Part shown: positions 5,752-14,493 of the stretch, one piece after another
How positions within the stretch are numbered: position 1 is the stretch's first letter
How the letters are laid out: each line of letters opens with the position of its first letter
NCBI GenBank assembly: GCA_002441265.1
Contig: DJVQ01000002.1
Location: 34,189-67,174, forward strand
Origin: Syntrophaceae bacterium UBA6252
GTDB lineage: Bacteria; Desulfobacterota; Syntrophia; Syntrophales; UBA6807
Length of the DNA stretch: 32,986 bases
Direction of reading: 5' to 3'
Position numbers and translations under genes: made by a program
Notes under the pieces: generated by a model
Database searches by the model: none
Seen by the model: only the letters and a program-made list of their open reading frames with translations
Told to the model about the DNA's origin: nothing

Positions 5752-8700
5752 ATGACCCTCCGGCTTGTTACGGGAAACCGCCTGGAAAACCTCTCGACGA
5801 TCCTTGCGGGGATCCTCCGGGACACGCCGCCCTCCCCCCTGGAGGCGGAGCTTTTCGTCGTCCAGAGCCGCGGGATGGCCCGCTGGGTTTCCCTGGAGCT
5901 GGCCCGCTGCCACGGGGTCGCCGCCAATCTGCGGTTCTTTCATCCCAACGAATGGGTCGACTGGGTTCACGAACGGATCTCCGGCGAGACGCCCCCGCCC
6001 CCCGGTTTCGAACGGGAGACCCTGCCCTGGAGGATTCTCGCCGTCCTTCCCGGACTCCTGGGCGAAGAGGCCTTCCGGCCCGTCGCCCGTTACCTCGCGG
6101 GGGAGGAAAGCCCCCTCGGGCGCCTGCAGCTCGCCGACCGGATCGCCGATTCCTTCGACCAGTACCTTCTCTACCGGCCCGACTGGGTCTTCCGCTGGGA
6201 AGAAGGCGGGGAAGACCACTGGCAGGCGCGCCTCTGGCGCGCCCTCGTCCGGGAAGGCGGGGGCGGCCACCGGGCCCGCCGGGGGCTCGCCCTCCTCGGC
6301 GCCCTCCGGAACGGCGCCCGCCCGCCCGGCGGCTTTCCTCGGAGGGTGTCCCTCTTCGGGATTTCCACCCTGCCGCCTTTTCACCTGGAAATTCTGGCCG
6401 CCCTTTCCTCCCTCATGGATGTGAACCTCTTCCTCCTCAATCCATGCAGGGAATACTGGGGCCACATCCTTTCGGACGGCGAGATGGGCAGGATCGAAAG
6501 GAAAGCGGGCGATTCGGTTCCGGAGGAGGATCTCCACATGGAGAAGGGGAACGGGCTTTTGGCGTCCCTGGGGGCCCTGGGGAGGGACTTCATCGACCGG
6601 GCCCTGTCCTTCGGGGCGGAAGAGGACTCCTTTTTCGAGGACCCGGGGGAAGACACCCTCCTGAAGGCGGTCCAGTCGGACATTCTTCACCTCCGGGAAG
6701 GCCGCTGGAGGGAGGGGGGGAGCTTCCCCCCGGAGGACCGTTCCATCCAGGTCCATTCGGCCCACGGGCCCATGCGGGAGATGGAGGTCCTCCACGACCT
6801 TCTCCTGGACTGCTTCGAACGGACCCCCGGCCTTCTTCCACGGGACGTCCTCGTCATGACCCCGGACATCGAGAAATACGCCCCCTACATCCAGGTCGTC
6901 TTCGGACGCCAGGGAAAGGACGAACCCCGGATCCCCTTCACCATCGCCGACCGTTCCATGGGAAGGGAAAGCAGGATAGCCGACCGGTTCCTTGCCCTCC
7001 TCGATCTTCCCGGCACCCGCTTCTCCGTGACGGCGGTCCTTTCCCTCCTCCAGTCCCCGGCGGTCCAGGGACGTTTCGAGCTTGCGCCCGCCGACGTGGA
7101 ACGGATCGGGGAATGGGTCCGGGAGACCCGGATCGCCTGGGGGGTCGACGAGGAGGACCGGAGGGCGCGGGGACTGCCCGCATTCCGGGAAAACACCTGG
7201 CGGGCGGGGCTGGAGCGGCTTCTTCTCGGATACGCCCTCCCGGGGCGGGGGGACGCCCTTTTCCAGGGCATTTTGCCCTGCGACACCGGGGAGGGAACGG
7301 AGGCGGCCCTCCTCGGCCGGTTCGTCCGCCTGGTGGAGGAACTGGCGGAAGCGGCGGGCGGTCTCGGCGGGACGAAGTCCCTCTCCGGCTGGGGCCGGTT
7401 CCTTGAGGACCTTCTCGATCGGTTCTTCCTTCCGGGGGAAGGGGAGGAGCGGGAGTTCCTCGCCCTCCGGGAACTCCTCCGGGGACTCGGCCGGCTGGAA
7501 ACGGCGTCCCGGTACGGGGGAAGCCTCGATCTTCGTTCCGTCCGATGGCACCTCTCCCGGGCCCTCGCGTCGAGCGGGTTCGGATACGGATTCCTCACCG
7601 GGGGGGTGACCTTCTGCGCCATGGTTCCCATGCGGAGCATTCCCTTCCGGGTGATCTGCCTCGCCGGGATGGACGGGGAGGCCTTTCCCCGGGAATCCCG
7701 ACCCCCCGGCTTCGATCTCATGGCCCGTTTCCCCAGGCCCGGGGACCGGTCCCGACGCCGGGACGACCGGTATCTCTTCCTGGAGGCCCTCCTTTCGGCG
7801 CGGGACGCCCTCATCATCAGCTACGTGGGGCAGGACCTCCGGGACAACGCGAAATACCCCCCTTCCGTCGTGGTGAGCGAACTCGTCGACTACATCGGGG
7901 GAACGGAATCCCGGGAAGAGGGGGGGGACGAGGTCCCCGTGGTGACGGAACACCGGCTCCAGGGATTCAACCGGGCCTACTTCACCGGGGAGGGACCCCT
8001 CTTTTCCTTTTCCGGGACCGCCTTCCGGGCGGCCCGCAGGCTCGAGGAGAAAAAGACGCCGCCGGGGCCCCTTCTGTCCGGGCTGCTGCCCGAACCGGAT
8101 CCGGAATGGCGGGAGACGACCCTTGCCGACCTTATCCGCTTTTTCTCCCATCCCGCCCGGTTCCTTCTCGTCCGGCGCCTGGGGATGGATCTGGGGGAGG
8201 AGGCGCCGGCCCCTTCCGACCGGGAACCCATGGATCTCAGGACGGGTCTTGACGCCTTTCTCCTCGGGAACGATCTGGCGGGGAGAAAAGAGGGGGGCGC
8301 GGACCTTGCCGGCCAGTTCGCCGCCGTGCGGGCCTCGGGCATCCTGCCCCACGGCAAACCGGGCGTGTGGACCTACGAAAGGAGCCGCCGGACCGTGGAG
8401 GAGTTTTTCCGGGTTGTCCTGGAATCCCGGGCGGGGGAACCGGAGGCGTCGCTGGAGGTGGACCTTTCCCTCGGGGGATTCCGCCTGTCCGGGAGCGTCG
8501 AGGGGCTTCACGGGGACCGCGCCGTCCGGTATCGCTTCGGCACGATCCGGGCGAGGGACCAGATCGCCGCCTGGATCCGCCACCTCGCCCTTTGCGCCCT
8601 CGAGGAGGGGACCCCCCGGAGGACGACCATCCTCGCGGGGAAAAAGAAGAAGACAGGGAAAGGGAAACGGGACGAGGTGTCCCGTTATGTTTTCCACCCG

Positions 8701-9018
8701 GTGGAAGACCCCCGCCCCATCCTGGAGGACCTCCTTGCCCTCTACTGGGAGGGCCTGCGGCATCCCCTGCCCTTTTTCCCGGAAACCTCGTTCGTCTACG
8801 GCAGGGCGGTTTTCGGGAAGGGAAAATCCGGCGAGGACGCTCTCGCCGATGCGAGGCGGGAATGGGAGAAGGACGGGGAGCACGCCCCCGGAGAGGGCGG
8901 CGATCCCATCCTGAAACGCGTCTTCGGTTCTTCCGACCCCCTCGGCGGAGCGTTTCCCTCTGTCGCCGAAAAGGTCCTCGCCCCTCTTTTCGGCCATGCC
9001 GGGGGTGACGGGCCGTGA
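5752..9018 (+). CDS. recC: Exodeoxyribonuclease V subunit gamma (RecC)
   Basis: A 1088-residue RecC, close to the E. coli length (1122). RecC holds the RecBCD complex together, splits the DNA strands and scans for Chi. It has a degenerate helicase fold and no functional Walker A, consistent with what is seen here. The N-terminus (LVTGNRLENLSTILAGIL...SRGMARWVSLELA, quoted in part) and the internal IPFTIADRS segment are typical of the family. The adjacent recB and recD confirm the assignment. The ATG at 5752 is the only sensible start: the nearby upstream GTG runs into a stop. Its TGA overlaps the GTG of recB by four bases (GTGA), implying translational coupling. Confidence 0.94.
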   Translation: MTLRLVTGNRLENLSTILAGILRDTPPSPLEAELFVVQSRGMARWVSLELARCHGVAANLRFFHPNEWVDWVHERISGETPPPPGFERETLPWRILAVLPGLLGEEAFRPVARYLAGEESPLGRLQLADRIADSFDQYLLYRPDWVFRWEEGGEDHWQARLWRALVREGGGGHRARRGLALLGALRNGARPPGGFPRRVSLFGISTLPPFHLEILAALSSLMDVNLFLLNPCREYWGHILSDGEMGRIERKAGDSVPEEDLHMEKGNGLLASLGALGRDFIDRALSFGAEEDSFFEDPGEDTLLKAVQSDILHLREGRWREGGSFPPEDRSIQVHSAHGPMREMEVLHDLLLDCFERTPGLLPRDVLVMTPDIEKYAPYIQVVFGRQGKDEPRIPFTIADRSMGRESRIADRFLALLDLPGTRFSVTAVLSLLQSPAVQGRFELAPADVERIGEWVRETRIAWGVDEEDRRARGLPAFRENTWRAGLERLLLGYALPGRGDALFQGILPCDTGEGTEAALLGRFVRLVEELAEAAGGLGGTKSLSGWGRFLEDLLDRFFLPGEGEEREFLALRELLRGLGRLETASRYGGSLDLRSVRWHLSRALASSGFGYGFLTGGVTFCAMVPMRSIPFRVICLAGMDGEAFPRESRPPGFDLMARFPRPGDRSRRRDDRYLFLEALLSARDALIISYVGQDLRDNAKYPPSVVVSELVDYIGGTESREEGGDEVPVVTEHRLQGFNRAYFTGEGPLFSFSGTAFRAARRLEEKKTPPGPLLSGLLPEPDPEWRETTLADLIRFFSHPARFLLVRRLGMDLGEEAPAPSDREPMDLRTGLDAFLLGNDLAGRKEGGADLAGQFAAVRASGILPHGKPGVWTYERSRRTVEEFFRVVLESRAGEPEASLEVDLSLGGFRLSGSVEGLHGDRAVRYRFGTIRARDQIAAWIRHLALCALEEGTPRRTTILAGKKKKTGKGKRDEVSRYVFHPVEDPRPILEDLLALYWEGLRHPLPFFPETSFVYGRAVFGKGKSGEDALADARREWEKDGEHAPGEGGDPILKRVFGSSDPLGGAFPSVAEKVLAPLFGHAGGDGP

Positions 9019-12000
9019 AGGAACCGGCGCTCTTTTCCCTTTCCGAGTGCCCCCTCGAGGGGGCGAACCTCATCGAAGCCAGCGCGGGGACGGGAAAAAC
9101 CCACGCCATCGCCGGGCTGTTCCTGCGCCTCCTCCTGGAAAAGGGCCTCTCCGTGGACCAGATTCTCGTCGTCACCTTCACCGAGGCAGCCACGGCGGAA
9201 CTGAAGGACCGGATCCGCTCCAAGATCCGGGAGGCGCTGCGGGCCTTTGCCGGGGAAGTCGTGAAGGACGAATTCCTGACGGCCCTGGCGGCCGCTCCCC
9301 CGAAGGGCCCTGGCGATCCCGGTCAGACCCTGCTTCGGGCGCTCCGTTCCTTCGACCAGGCGGCCATCTTCACCATCCACGGCTTCTGCAGGGGAATGCT
9401 CCGGGACAGGGCGTTCGAAAGCGGCGGCCTTTTCGACACGGAACTCGTCACCGACCAGAGCGGGCTGAAGCGGGAGATCGTCGAGGACTTCTGGAGGAAG
9501 ACCCTGGACGGCGCCTCCCCCCTCCTGGTGGATTTTCTGCTGACACGTAACTTCTTCCCCGGCAACCTCGAAAAGATCCTCCCCAACGACACGGCCCGCT
9601 GGAATCTGGAAGTGCTTCCCGACGGCCCCGCTCCCGACACGGCGCCCCTCGAGGAAGCGTACCGGCAGGCCTTCAGGGATCTCGCCCGGTGCTGGGAGTC
9701 CAGGCGGGAGGAGATCGAGCCCCTCCTTTGCCACGAGAGCCTGAAGAAGAACGTGTTCTCCGAATCGAAGGTCCTTGCCTGGATCCGGGACCTCGATGCG
9801 CTTTTCTCCTCCGGGGGGGACGGGTTCGACGCCGCCGCGATGATCGGCCGTTTCACCACCGGGAAGATCGAATCCGCCTTGAAAAAAGGGTGCGCCTTTC
9901 CGGGACACCCCTTCTTTACACAGTGCGACCGGTTCCGGCGGCGATGGGAGGACCTGCAGGCGGCCTTCGAGGCCGTTCTCGTCGAAAGAAAGCGGTCCCT
10001 CATCCTCGGGATGGGCGGGGAACTGGACAGGCGGAAGGGGCAGCGGAACGTTCAGTCCTTCGACGATCTTCTCACCCGGTTCCACGACGCCCTGGGAGGC
10101 CCCGGGGGGGAGGCGCTGGAACGATCCGTCCGGGAACGCTTCCGGGCGGCCCTCATCGACGAGTTCCAGGACACCGATCCCATTCAGTACGGCATTTTCC
10201 GGACCCTCTTCGGTTCCGGAAAGGCCGTCCTCTTTCTCATCGGGGATCCCAAGCAGGCCATTTACGGATTCCGGGGGGCGGACATCTTCACGTACATGAC
10301 CGCCGCGTCGGAGGTGGAACACCGATACACCCTGAACCGGAACTGGCGGTCCTCCCCCCTCCTCGTCCGCGGGGTGAACGCCCTGTTCTCGCCCGTTCCC
10401 CGGCCCTTCGTCTTTTCCGGAATCGCCTTTCCTCCCGTGGAACCGGCGAGACCCTCCGGCGACGAACCCGCCGGGGACCCGGGGGCGCCCCTCAGGATCT
10501 GGTTTCTCCCGGCGCCGGAACCGGAAGGCCGTGAAATCGCGAAGGAGGACGCCAGGAGGACGCTCGCCCGGACGGTGGGACGGGAGATCCGGAGGCTCCT
10601 GGGGACGGGTTTCTCCCTCCGGGACGGAACGAAATTGCACGAGGGGGACATGGCCGTCCTGGTCCGGACGAACCGGGAGGCCCGGATCGTGGAGGAGGAA
10701 CTGAAGCGCCGGGGGATCCGGGCGGTTCTCTACAGCACGGGGAGCATTTTCCACACATGGGAAGCCCTGGAGATGGAGCGGGTCCTCCGGGCGGCGGCGG
10801 AACCCGAGAAGGAGGGCTTCCTCCGGGCGGCGCTGGCGACGGACCTGTTCGGAATCAAGGGGGAGGGCCTGTGGGCGCTCCTGGAGGACGGGGAGGGGTG
10901 GGAGGCCTGGCTCGTCCGGTTCCGGGAGTACCGGGACCTGTGGCGGGACCGGGGATACATGGCCATGTTCCAGCGGCTCCTGGAACGGGAGGAAGGAATC
11001 GTCCGGCTGATGGGCTTCCCCGACGGCGAGCGGCGGGTCACCAACGTGTTGCATCTCTCCGAACTCCTTCACCGGGAGGAGGTGGAGGGAAGGAGGAGCG
11101 CCGACAGCCTGCTTGGCTGGTTGTCAAGGAAGCGGGACCGGACGGGTCCCGAGGAGGAACGGGAGGAGGACCTGCTCCGCCTGGAGAGCGACGGGAACGC
11201 CGTCCGGATCGTCACGGTTCACAAGAGCAAGGGACTCCAGTACCCCGTCGTTTTCTGCCCCTTTTCGTACGAGGGACCGCGGCCCCCGGGGGAGGGGGAC
11301 CCCGTCTACTGCCATGACCCCGAAAGGAACAACCGCCCCGTTCTGGATCTCGGTACGCCGGAACGGGGGCGACGGGTCGATCTCGCCGAAACGGAGGGGC
11401 TTGCGGAGGCGCTCCGCCTGTTTTACGTGGCCCTGACCCGGGCAAGGGAGCGGTGCTATTTCGCCTGGGGCCGGGTGCGGGGCGGGGGGGCCTCGGCGCC
11501 GGCCTGGCTTTTGCGGCACCGGAGGGACCGGGAGGCACGGGAGGAGATCGAGGTCATGGAGGACAGGCTTCCCGCCGCTTCCGACGACGACCTTCGAAAG
11601 GACCTGGAATCCCTCGCCGCGGCCGCCCCCGGGGCCGTCGAGCTCGCCTCCCCCCCGGGGGAGGGGGAAAACGGCCGCCCGCTCCCGGAGGAGAAGGCGG
11701 AACCTGTCGCCTTCCGGCCTTTCCCGGGCGTTATCGACGCCACCTGGCGTCTTGCCAGCTATTCCTCCCTCCTTGCGGAGGGGAAAGGCAGTCCCGAGAC
11801 GGCCGACCGGGACGGCATTCCCGGGGAGGAGCCCCGGGGAGAGGAACGGGAGACAGGGGACCCCCTGCCGCGGGGTACGAGGACGGGTCTCTTTTTCCAC
11901 GACCTTCTGGAGCAGTGGGACTTCACCTGGACGGACGGGGCCGAGGGACGGAAGCTCGTGGAGGAGAAACTTCAGATCCACGGGCTTGACCCTTCCCTGG

Positions 12001-12617
12001 GGGACGCCGTCCTTGCCATGGTCCGGAAAATGCTTTCGACGCCCCTGGACCCCCTGCGGCCCGAATTCACCCTGTCCCGGATCCCACGGGAGCACCGCCT
12101 GAACGAGCTGGAATTCCATTTTCCCCTGAAGCGGACGACGCCGGAAGGGCTCCGATCCCTGTTCCTCGCCCGGCGGGACCTCGAACCCGGCCCCGCCATG
12201 GACGACGATCTCGGGGGGCTCCGCTTCTCCCCCGCCAGGGGGTTCATGCGGGGATTCATCGATCTCGTTTTCCTCTTTGAAGGAAAGTACTACCTCGTGG
12301 ACTGGAAATCCAATTTCCTCGGAGAGGGGGCCGGGAGCTACGGGCCGGCGGGAGTCGCCCGGGCCATGGCGGAGCATCGGTACGACCTTCAGTACACCCT
12401 GTACACGGTGGCCCTGGACCGCTACCTGGCCCTCCGGATTCCCGGGTACGGGTACGACACCCATTTCGGGGGCGTCTTCTATCTTTTCCTCCGGGGCATC
12501 GATCCGGGCAGGGGAAGCGGTTACGGGATCTACCGGGACAGGCCGCCGGGGGCGTGGATCGGGAAACTCGCGAACGCCCTGGTGGATTTCGAAAACGAGG
12601 AGGAAACGGGCCGATGA
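9015..12617 (+). CDS. recB: Exodeoxyribonuclease V subunit beta (RecB helicase-nuclease)
   Basis: A 1200-residue RecB with a UvrD-like superfamily 1A helicase followed by a RecB-type nuclease. Helicase motif I is ASAGTGKT at residues 22-29. Motif II LIDEFQDTD lies near 380, motif III LIGDPKQAIYGFRGAD near 410, motif V VHKSKGLQYPVVF near 735 and motif VI FYVALTRARER near 802. The nuclease core shows GLFFHDLLE, GFIDLVF near 1079 and DWKSN near 1095, matching the metal-binding Asp and catalytic Lys of E. coli RecB, so both activities look intact. It starts at GTG 9015 overlapping the recC stop, and its stop overlaps the recD ATG. The complex degrades linear DNA ends and loads RecA. Confidence 0.96.
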   Translation: MKEPALFSLSECPLEGANLIEASAGTGKTHAIAGLFLRLLLEKGLSVDQILVVTFTEAATAELKDRIRSKIREALRAFAGEVVKDEFLTALAAAPPKGPGDPGQTLLRALRSFDQAAIFTIHGFCRGMLRDRAFESGGLFDTELVTDQSGLKREIVEDFWRKTLDGASPLLVDFLLTRNFFPGNLEKILPNDTARWNLEVLPDGPAPDTAPLEEAYRQAFRDLARCWESRREEIEPLLCHESLKKNVFSESKVLAWIRDLDALFSSGGDGFDAAAMIGRFTTGKIESALKKGCAFPGHPFFTQCDRFRRRWEDLQAAFEAVLVERKRSLILGMGGELDRRKGQRNVQSFDDLLTRFHDALGGPGGEALERSVRERFRAALIDEFQDTDPIQYGIFRTLFGSGKAVLFLIGDPKQAIYGFRGADIFTYMTAASEVEHRYTLNRNWRSSPLLVRGVNALFSPVPRPFVFSGIAFPPVEPARPSGDEPAGDPGAPLRIWFLPAPEPEGREIAKEDARRTLARTVGREIRRLLGTGFSLRDGTKLHEGDMAVLVRTNREARIVEEELKRRGIRAVLYSTGSIFHTWEALEMERVLRAAAEPEKEGFLRAALATDLFGIKGEGLWALLEDGEGWEAWLVRFREYRDLWRDRGYMAMFQRLLEREEGIVRLMGFPDGERRVTNVLHLSELLHREEVEGRRSADSLLGWLSRKRDRTGPEEEREEDLLRLESDGNAVRIVTVHKSKGLQYPVVFCPFSYEGPRPPGEGDPVYCHDPERNNRPVLDLGTPERGRRVDLAETEGLAEALRLFYVALTRARERCYFAWGRVRGGGASAPAWLLRHRRDREAREEIEVMEDRLPAASDDDLRKDLESLAAAAPGAVELASPPGEGENGRPLPEEKAEPVAFRPFPGVIDATWRLASYSSLLAEGKGSPETADRDGIPGEEPRGEERETGDPLPRGTRTGLFFHDLLEQWDFTWTDGAEGRKLVEEKLQIHGLDPSLGDAVLAMVRKMLSTPLDPLRPEFTLSRIPREHRLNELEFHFPLKRTTPEGLRSLFLARRDLEPGPAMDDDLGGLRFSPARGFMRGFIDLVFLFEGKYYLVDWKSNFLGEGAGSYGPAGVARAMAEHRYDLQYTLYTVALDRYLALRIPGYGYDTHFGGVFYLFLRGIDPGRGSGYGIYRDRPPGAWIGKLANALVDFENEEETGR

Positions 12618-14449
12618 ACCGCGATGAAATCCTCCTGCTCCGGGAACGGGGCGGGTTCGATTTCCTGGACGTCCACTTCGCCTTTCTCATGGAGCGCCTT
12701 TCCGGCGGGGACTCGCGGGAGGTGTTTCTCGCGGCTGCCCTGGCGAGCCGGGCGACCCGCCTGGGGAACGTCTGCTTTCCCCTGGCGGCGGCGGCGGGGA
12801 AACCCCTCGCCGGGGACGGAAACGGGACGACCTGTCCCGCCCTGGAGCCCTGGGTTTCCCGGCTGCGGTCGGCCTCCGTGGTGGCGGCTCCCGGAGAGGT
12901 GGCCCCCCTCGTTCTCGACGGGCGGGGGCGCCTGTATCTTTACCGTTACTGGGCCTCCGAACGGGACCTCGCCCGGGCCATTCTCGACCGGATCGCCCGA
13001 AGAGAGGGGGGCGAAGAGGCGTTCCGGCGCCTGCGGGAGGGGATCGCCCGGCTGTTCCCGACCCTGCCCGGCGAGGCTGTGGACTGGCAGAAGGTGGCGG
13101 CCTTCGCCGCCGCCACGGGCGGGTTCACCGTTCTGTCCGGGGGGCCGGGGACGGGCAAGACCACCGTCGTCGCGAAAATCCTCGTCCTCCTCCAGGAATC
13201 CGGCGAGGGGCGGCTTCGGATCGCCCTCACGGCGCCCACGGGGAAGGGGGCGGCCCGGCTTCAGGATGCGGTCCACCGTTCCCTGGAGAAACTCGACCTC
13301 CCTTCGGATCTGAAAGAGACCCTTCCCCGGCAGGCCGCCACGATCCACCGGCTCCTGGGGATCTCCCGAGAATCTCAGCGATTCCTCCGCCACGAGGGGA
13401 ACCGCCTCCCCTTCGACGTCGTGGTCGTGGACGAGGCCTCCATGGCCGCCCTTCCCCTCCTCGCCGGCCTGGTCCGGGCGCTCCGTCCCGAGGCGCGGCT
13501 CCTGCTGCTGGGGGACAAGGACCAGCTCGCGTCGGTGGACGCGGGGGCGGTTTTGGGGGATATCTGCGACACCGGCCGGGTCCACGGGTATCCCGCCGAT
13601 TTCCGCGCCGCCGCCGGGGCCGTCGCGGGGTGTCCCCCCGAATCCCTTCCCGGGGAAGCGGACCCGCCGGCCATGGCCCGGTCGGTGGTGGAACTCCGGA
13701 AAAGCTGGCGGTTCGGGGAAACGAGCGGGATCGGCGCCGTAAGCCGGGCCGTCCGCGAGGGCGACGGCGGGGGGGCCGTTGCCCTGTTCCGCGGCGGGGA
13801 GCATCCCGATCTTCTGTGGCGGGAGGTCTCCCGCCCCGGCGAACTGCGGTCCGTCCTGGCCCCGCTGGTCCTCGCCCGTTACGGCGGGCTCGGAAGCTGC
13901 CGGGACGCCGGGGAGATGTTCGGGATTCTCGATTCCTTCCGCATTCTGTGCGTCCTGCGGGAGGGGCCTTTCGGGGTCGTTTCCGTGAACGGGCTCGTGG
14001 AGGGGATTCTCCGGGAGGAGGGGGCCGTTTCGGGGAGCGGCCGATGGTACGAGGGACGGCCGGTCATGATTTCCGTGAACGACTACCGGATCGGGCTCTA
14101 CAACGGGGACACGGGGGTCGTCCGGGCCGACGGCCCCGGACGCACGGCGGTCTGCTTTCCTCTTCCCGGCGGCGCCGTCCGGAAGATCAACCCCCTCCGG
14201 CTGCCGGAACACGAGACCGTTTACGCCACCACCGTCCACAAGAGCCAGGGGTCGGAATTCGACGAGGTCGTTCTCGTTCTTCCCGACCGCCCCCTGCCGC
14301 TCATGACCCGGGAGCTTCTCTACACGGCCGTCACCCGCGCGAAAAAACGGGTCGTTCTCTGCGGGACCGAACCGGTCTTCCGGGATGCGGCCGCCCGGCG
14401 CACGGAACGGGTCTCCGGGCTCCGGGACCTCCTCTGGGGGGAATCGTAG
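12614..14449 (+). CDS. recD: Exodeoxyribonuclease V subunit alpha (RecD helicase)
   Basis: A 611-residue 5'-3' superfamily 1B helicase, almost exactly the length of E. coli RecD (608). The Walker A motif GGPGTGKT lies near residues 176-183, followed by TIHRLLG and the Walker B segment VVVDEASM near 270, and LLLGDKDQLASVDAGAVLGD. The C-terminal motif HKSQGSEFDEVVLVLP near 541 and YTAVTRAKKRV complete the helicase core. The ATG at 12614 overlaps the recB TGA (ATGA). The gene order recC-recB-recD with overlaps at both joints implies a single transcript and stoichiometric synthesis. A convergent gene ends 44 bases downstream; no clear terminator lies in that gap. Confidence 0.95.
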   Translation: MNRDEILLLRERGGFDFLDVHFAFLMERLSGGDSREVFLAAALASRATRLGNVCFPLAAAAGKPLAGDGNGTTCPALEPWVSRLRSASVVAAPGEVAPLVLDGRGRLYLYRYWASERDLARAILDRIARREGGEEAFRRLREGIARLFPTLPGEAVDWQKVAAFAAATGGFTVLSGGPGTGKTTVVAKILVLLQESGEGRLRIALTAPTGKGAARLQDAVHRSLEKLDLPSDLKETLPRQAATIHRLLGISRESQRFLRHEGNRLPFDVVVVDEASMAALPLLAGLVRALRPEARLLLLGDKDQLASVDAGAVLGDICDTGRVHGYPADFRAAAGAVAGCPPESLPGEADPPAMARSVVELRKSWRFGETSGIGAVSRAVREGDGGGAVALFRGGEHPDLLWREVSRPGELRSVLAPLVLARYGGLGSCRDAGEMFGILDSFRILCVLREGPFGVVSVNGLVEGILREEGAVSGSGRWYEGRPVMISVNDYRIGLYNGDTGVVRADGPGRTAVCFPLPGGAVRKINPLRLPEHETVYATTVHKSQGSEFDEVVLVLPDRPLPLMTRELLYTAVTRAKKRVVLCGTEPVFRDAAARRTERVSGLRDLLWGES

Positions 14450-14493
14450 GCTTCGGTTCCCCGGCCTTCCCTGCTTTTCTTCCGGGAAACGAC

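Noticed and set aside
5578..8997. A 1139-codon open frame on the minus strand antisense to recC
   Set aside because: It is a high-GC shadow: Pro/Gly/Glu-rich, no ribosome site, no recognisable domain, while the plus strand encodes an obvious RecC.
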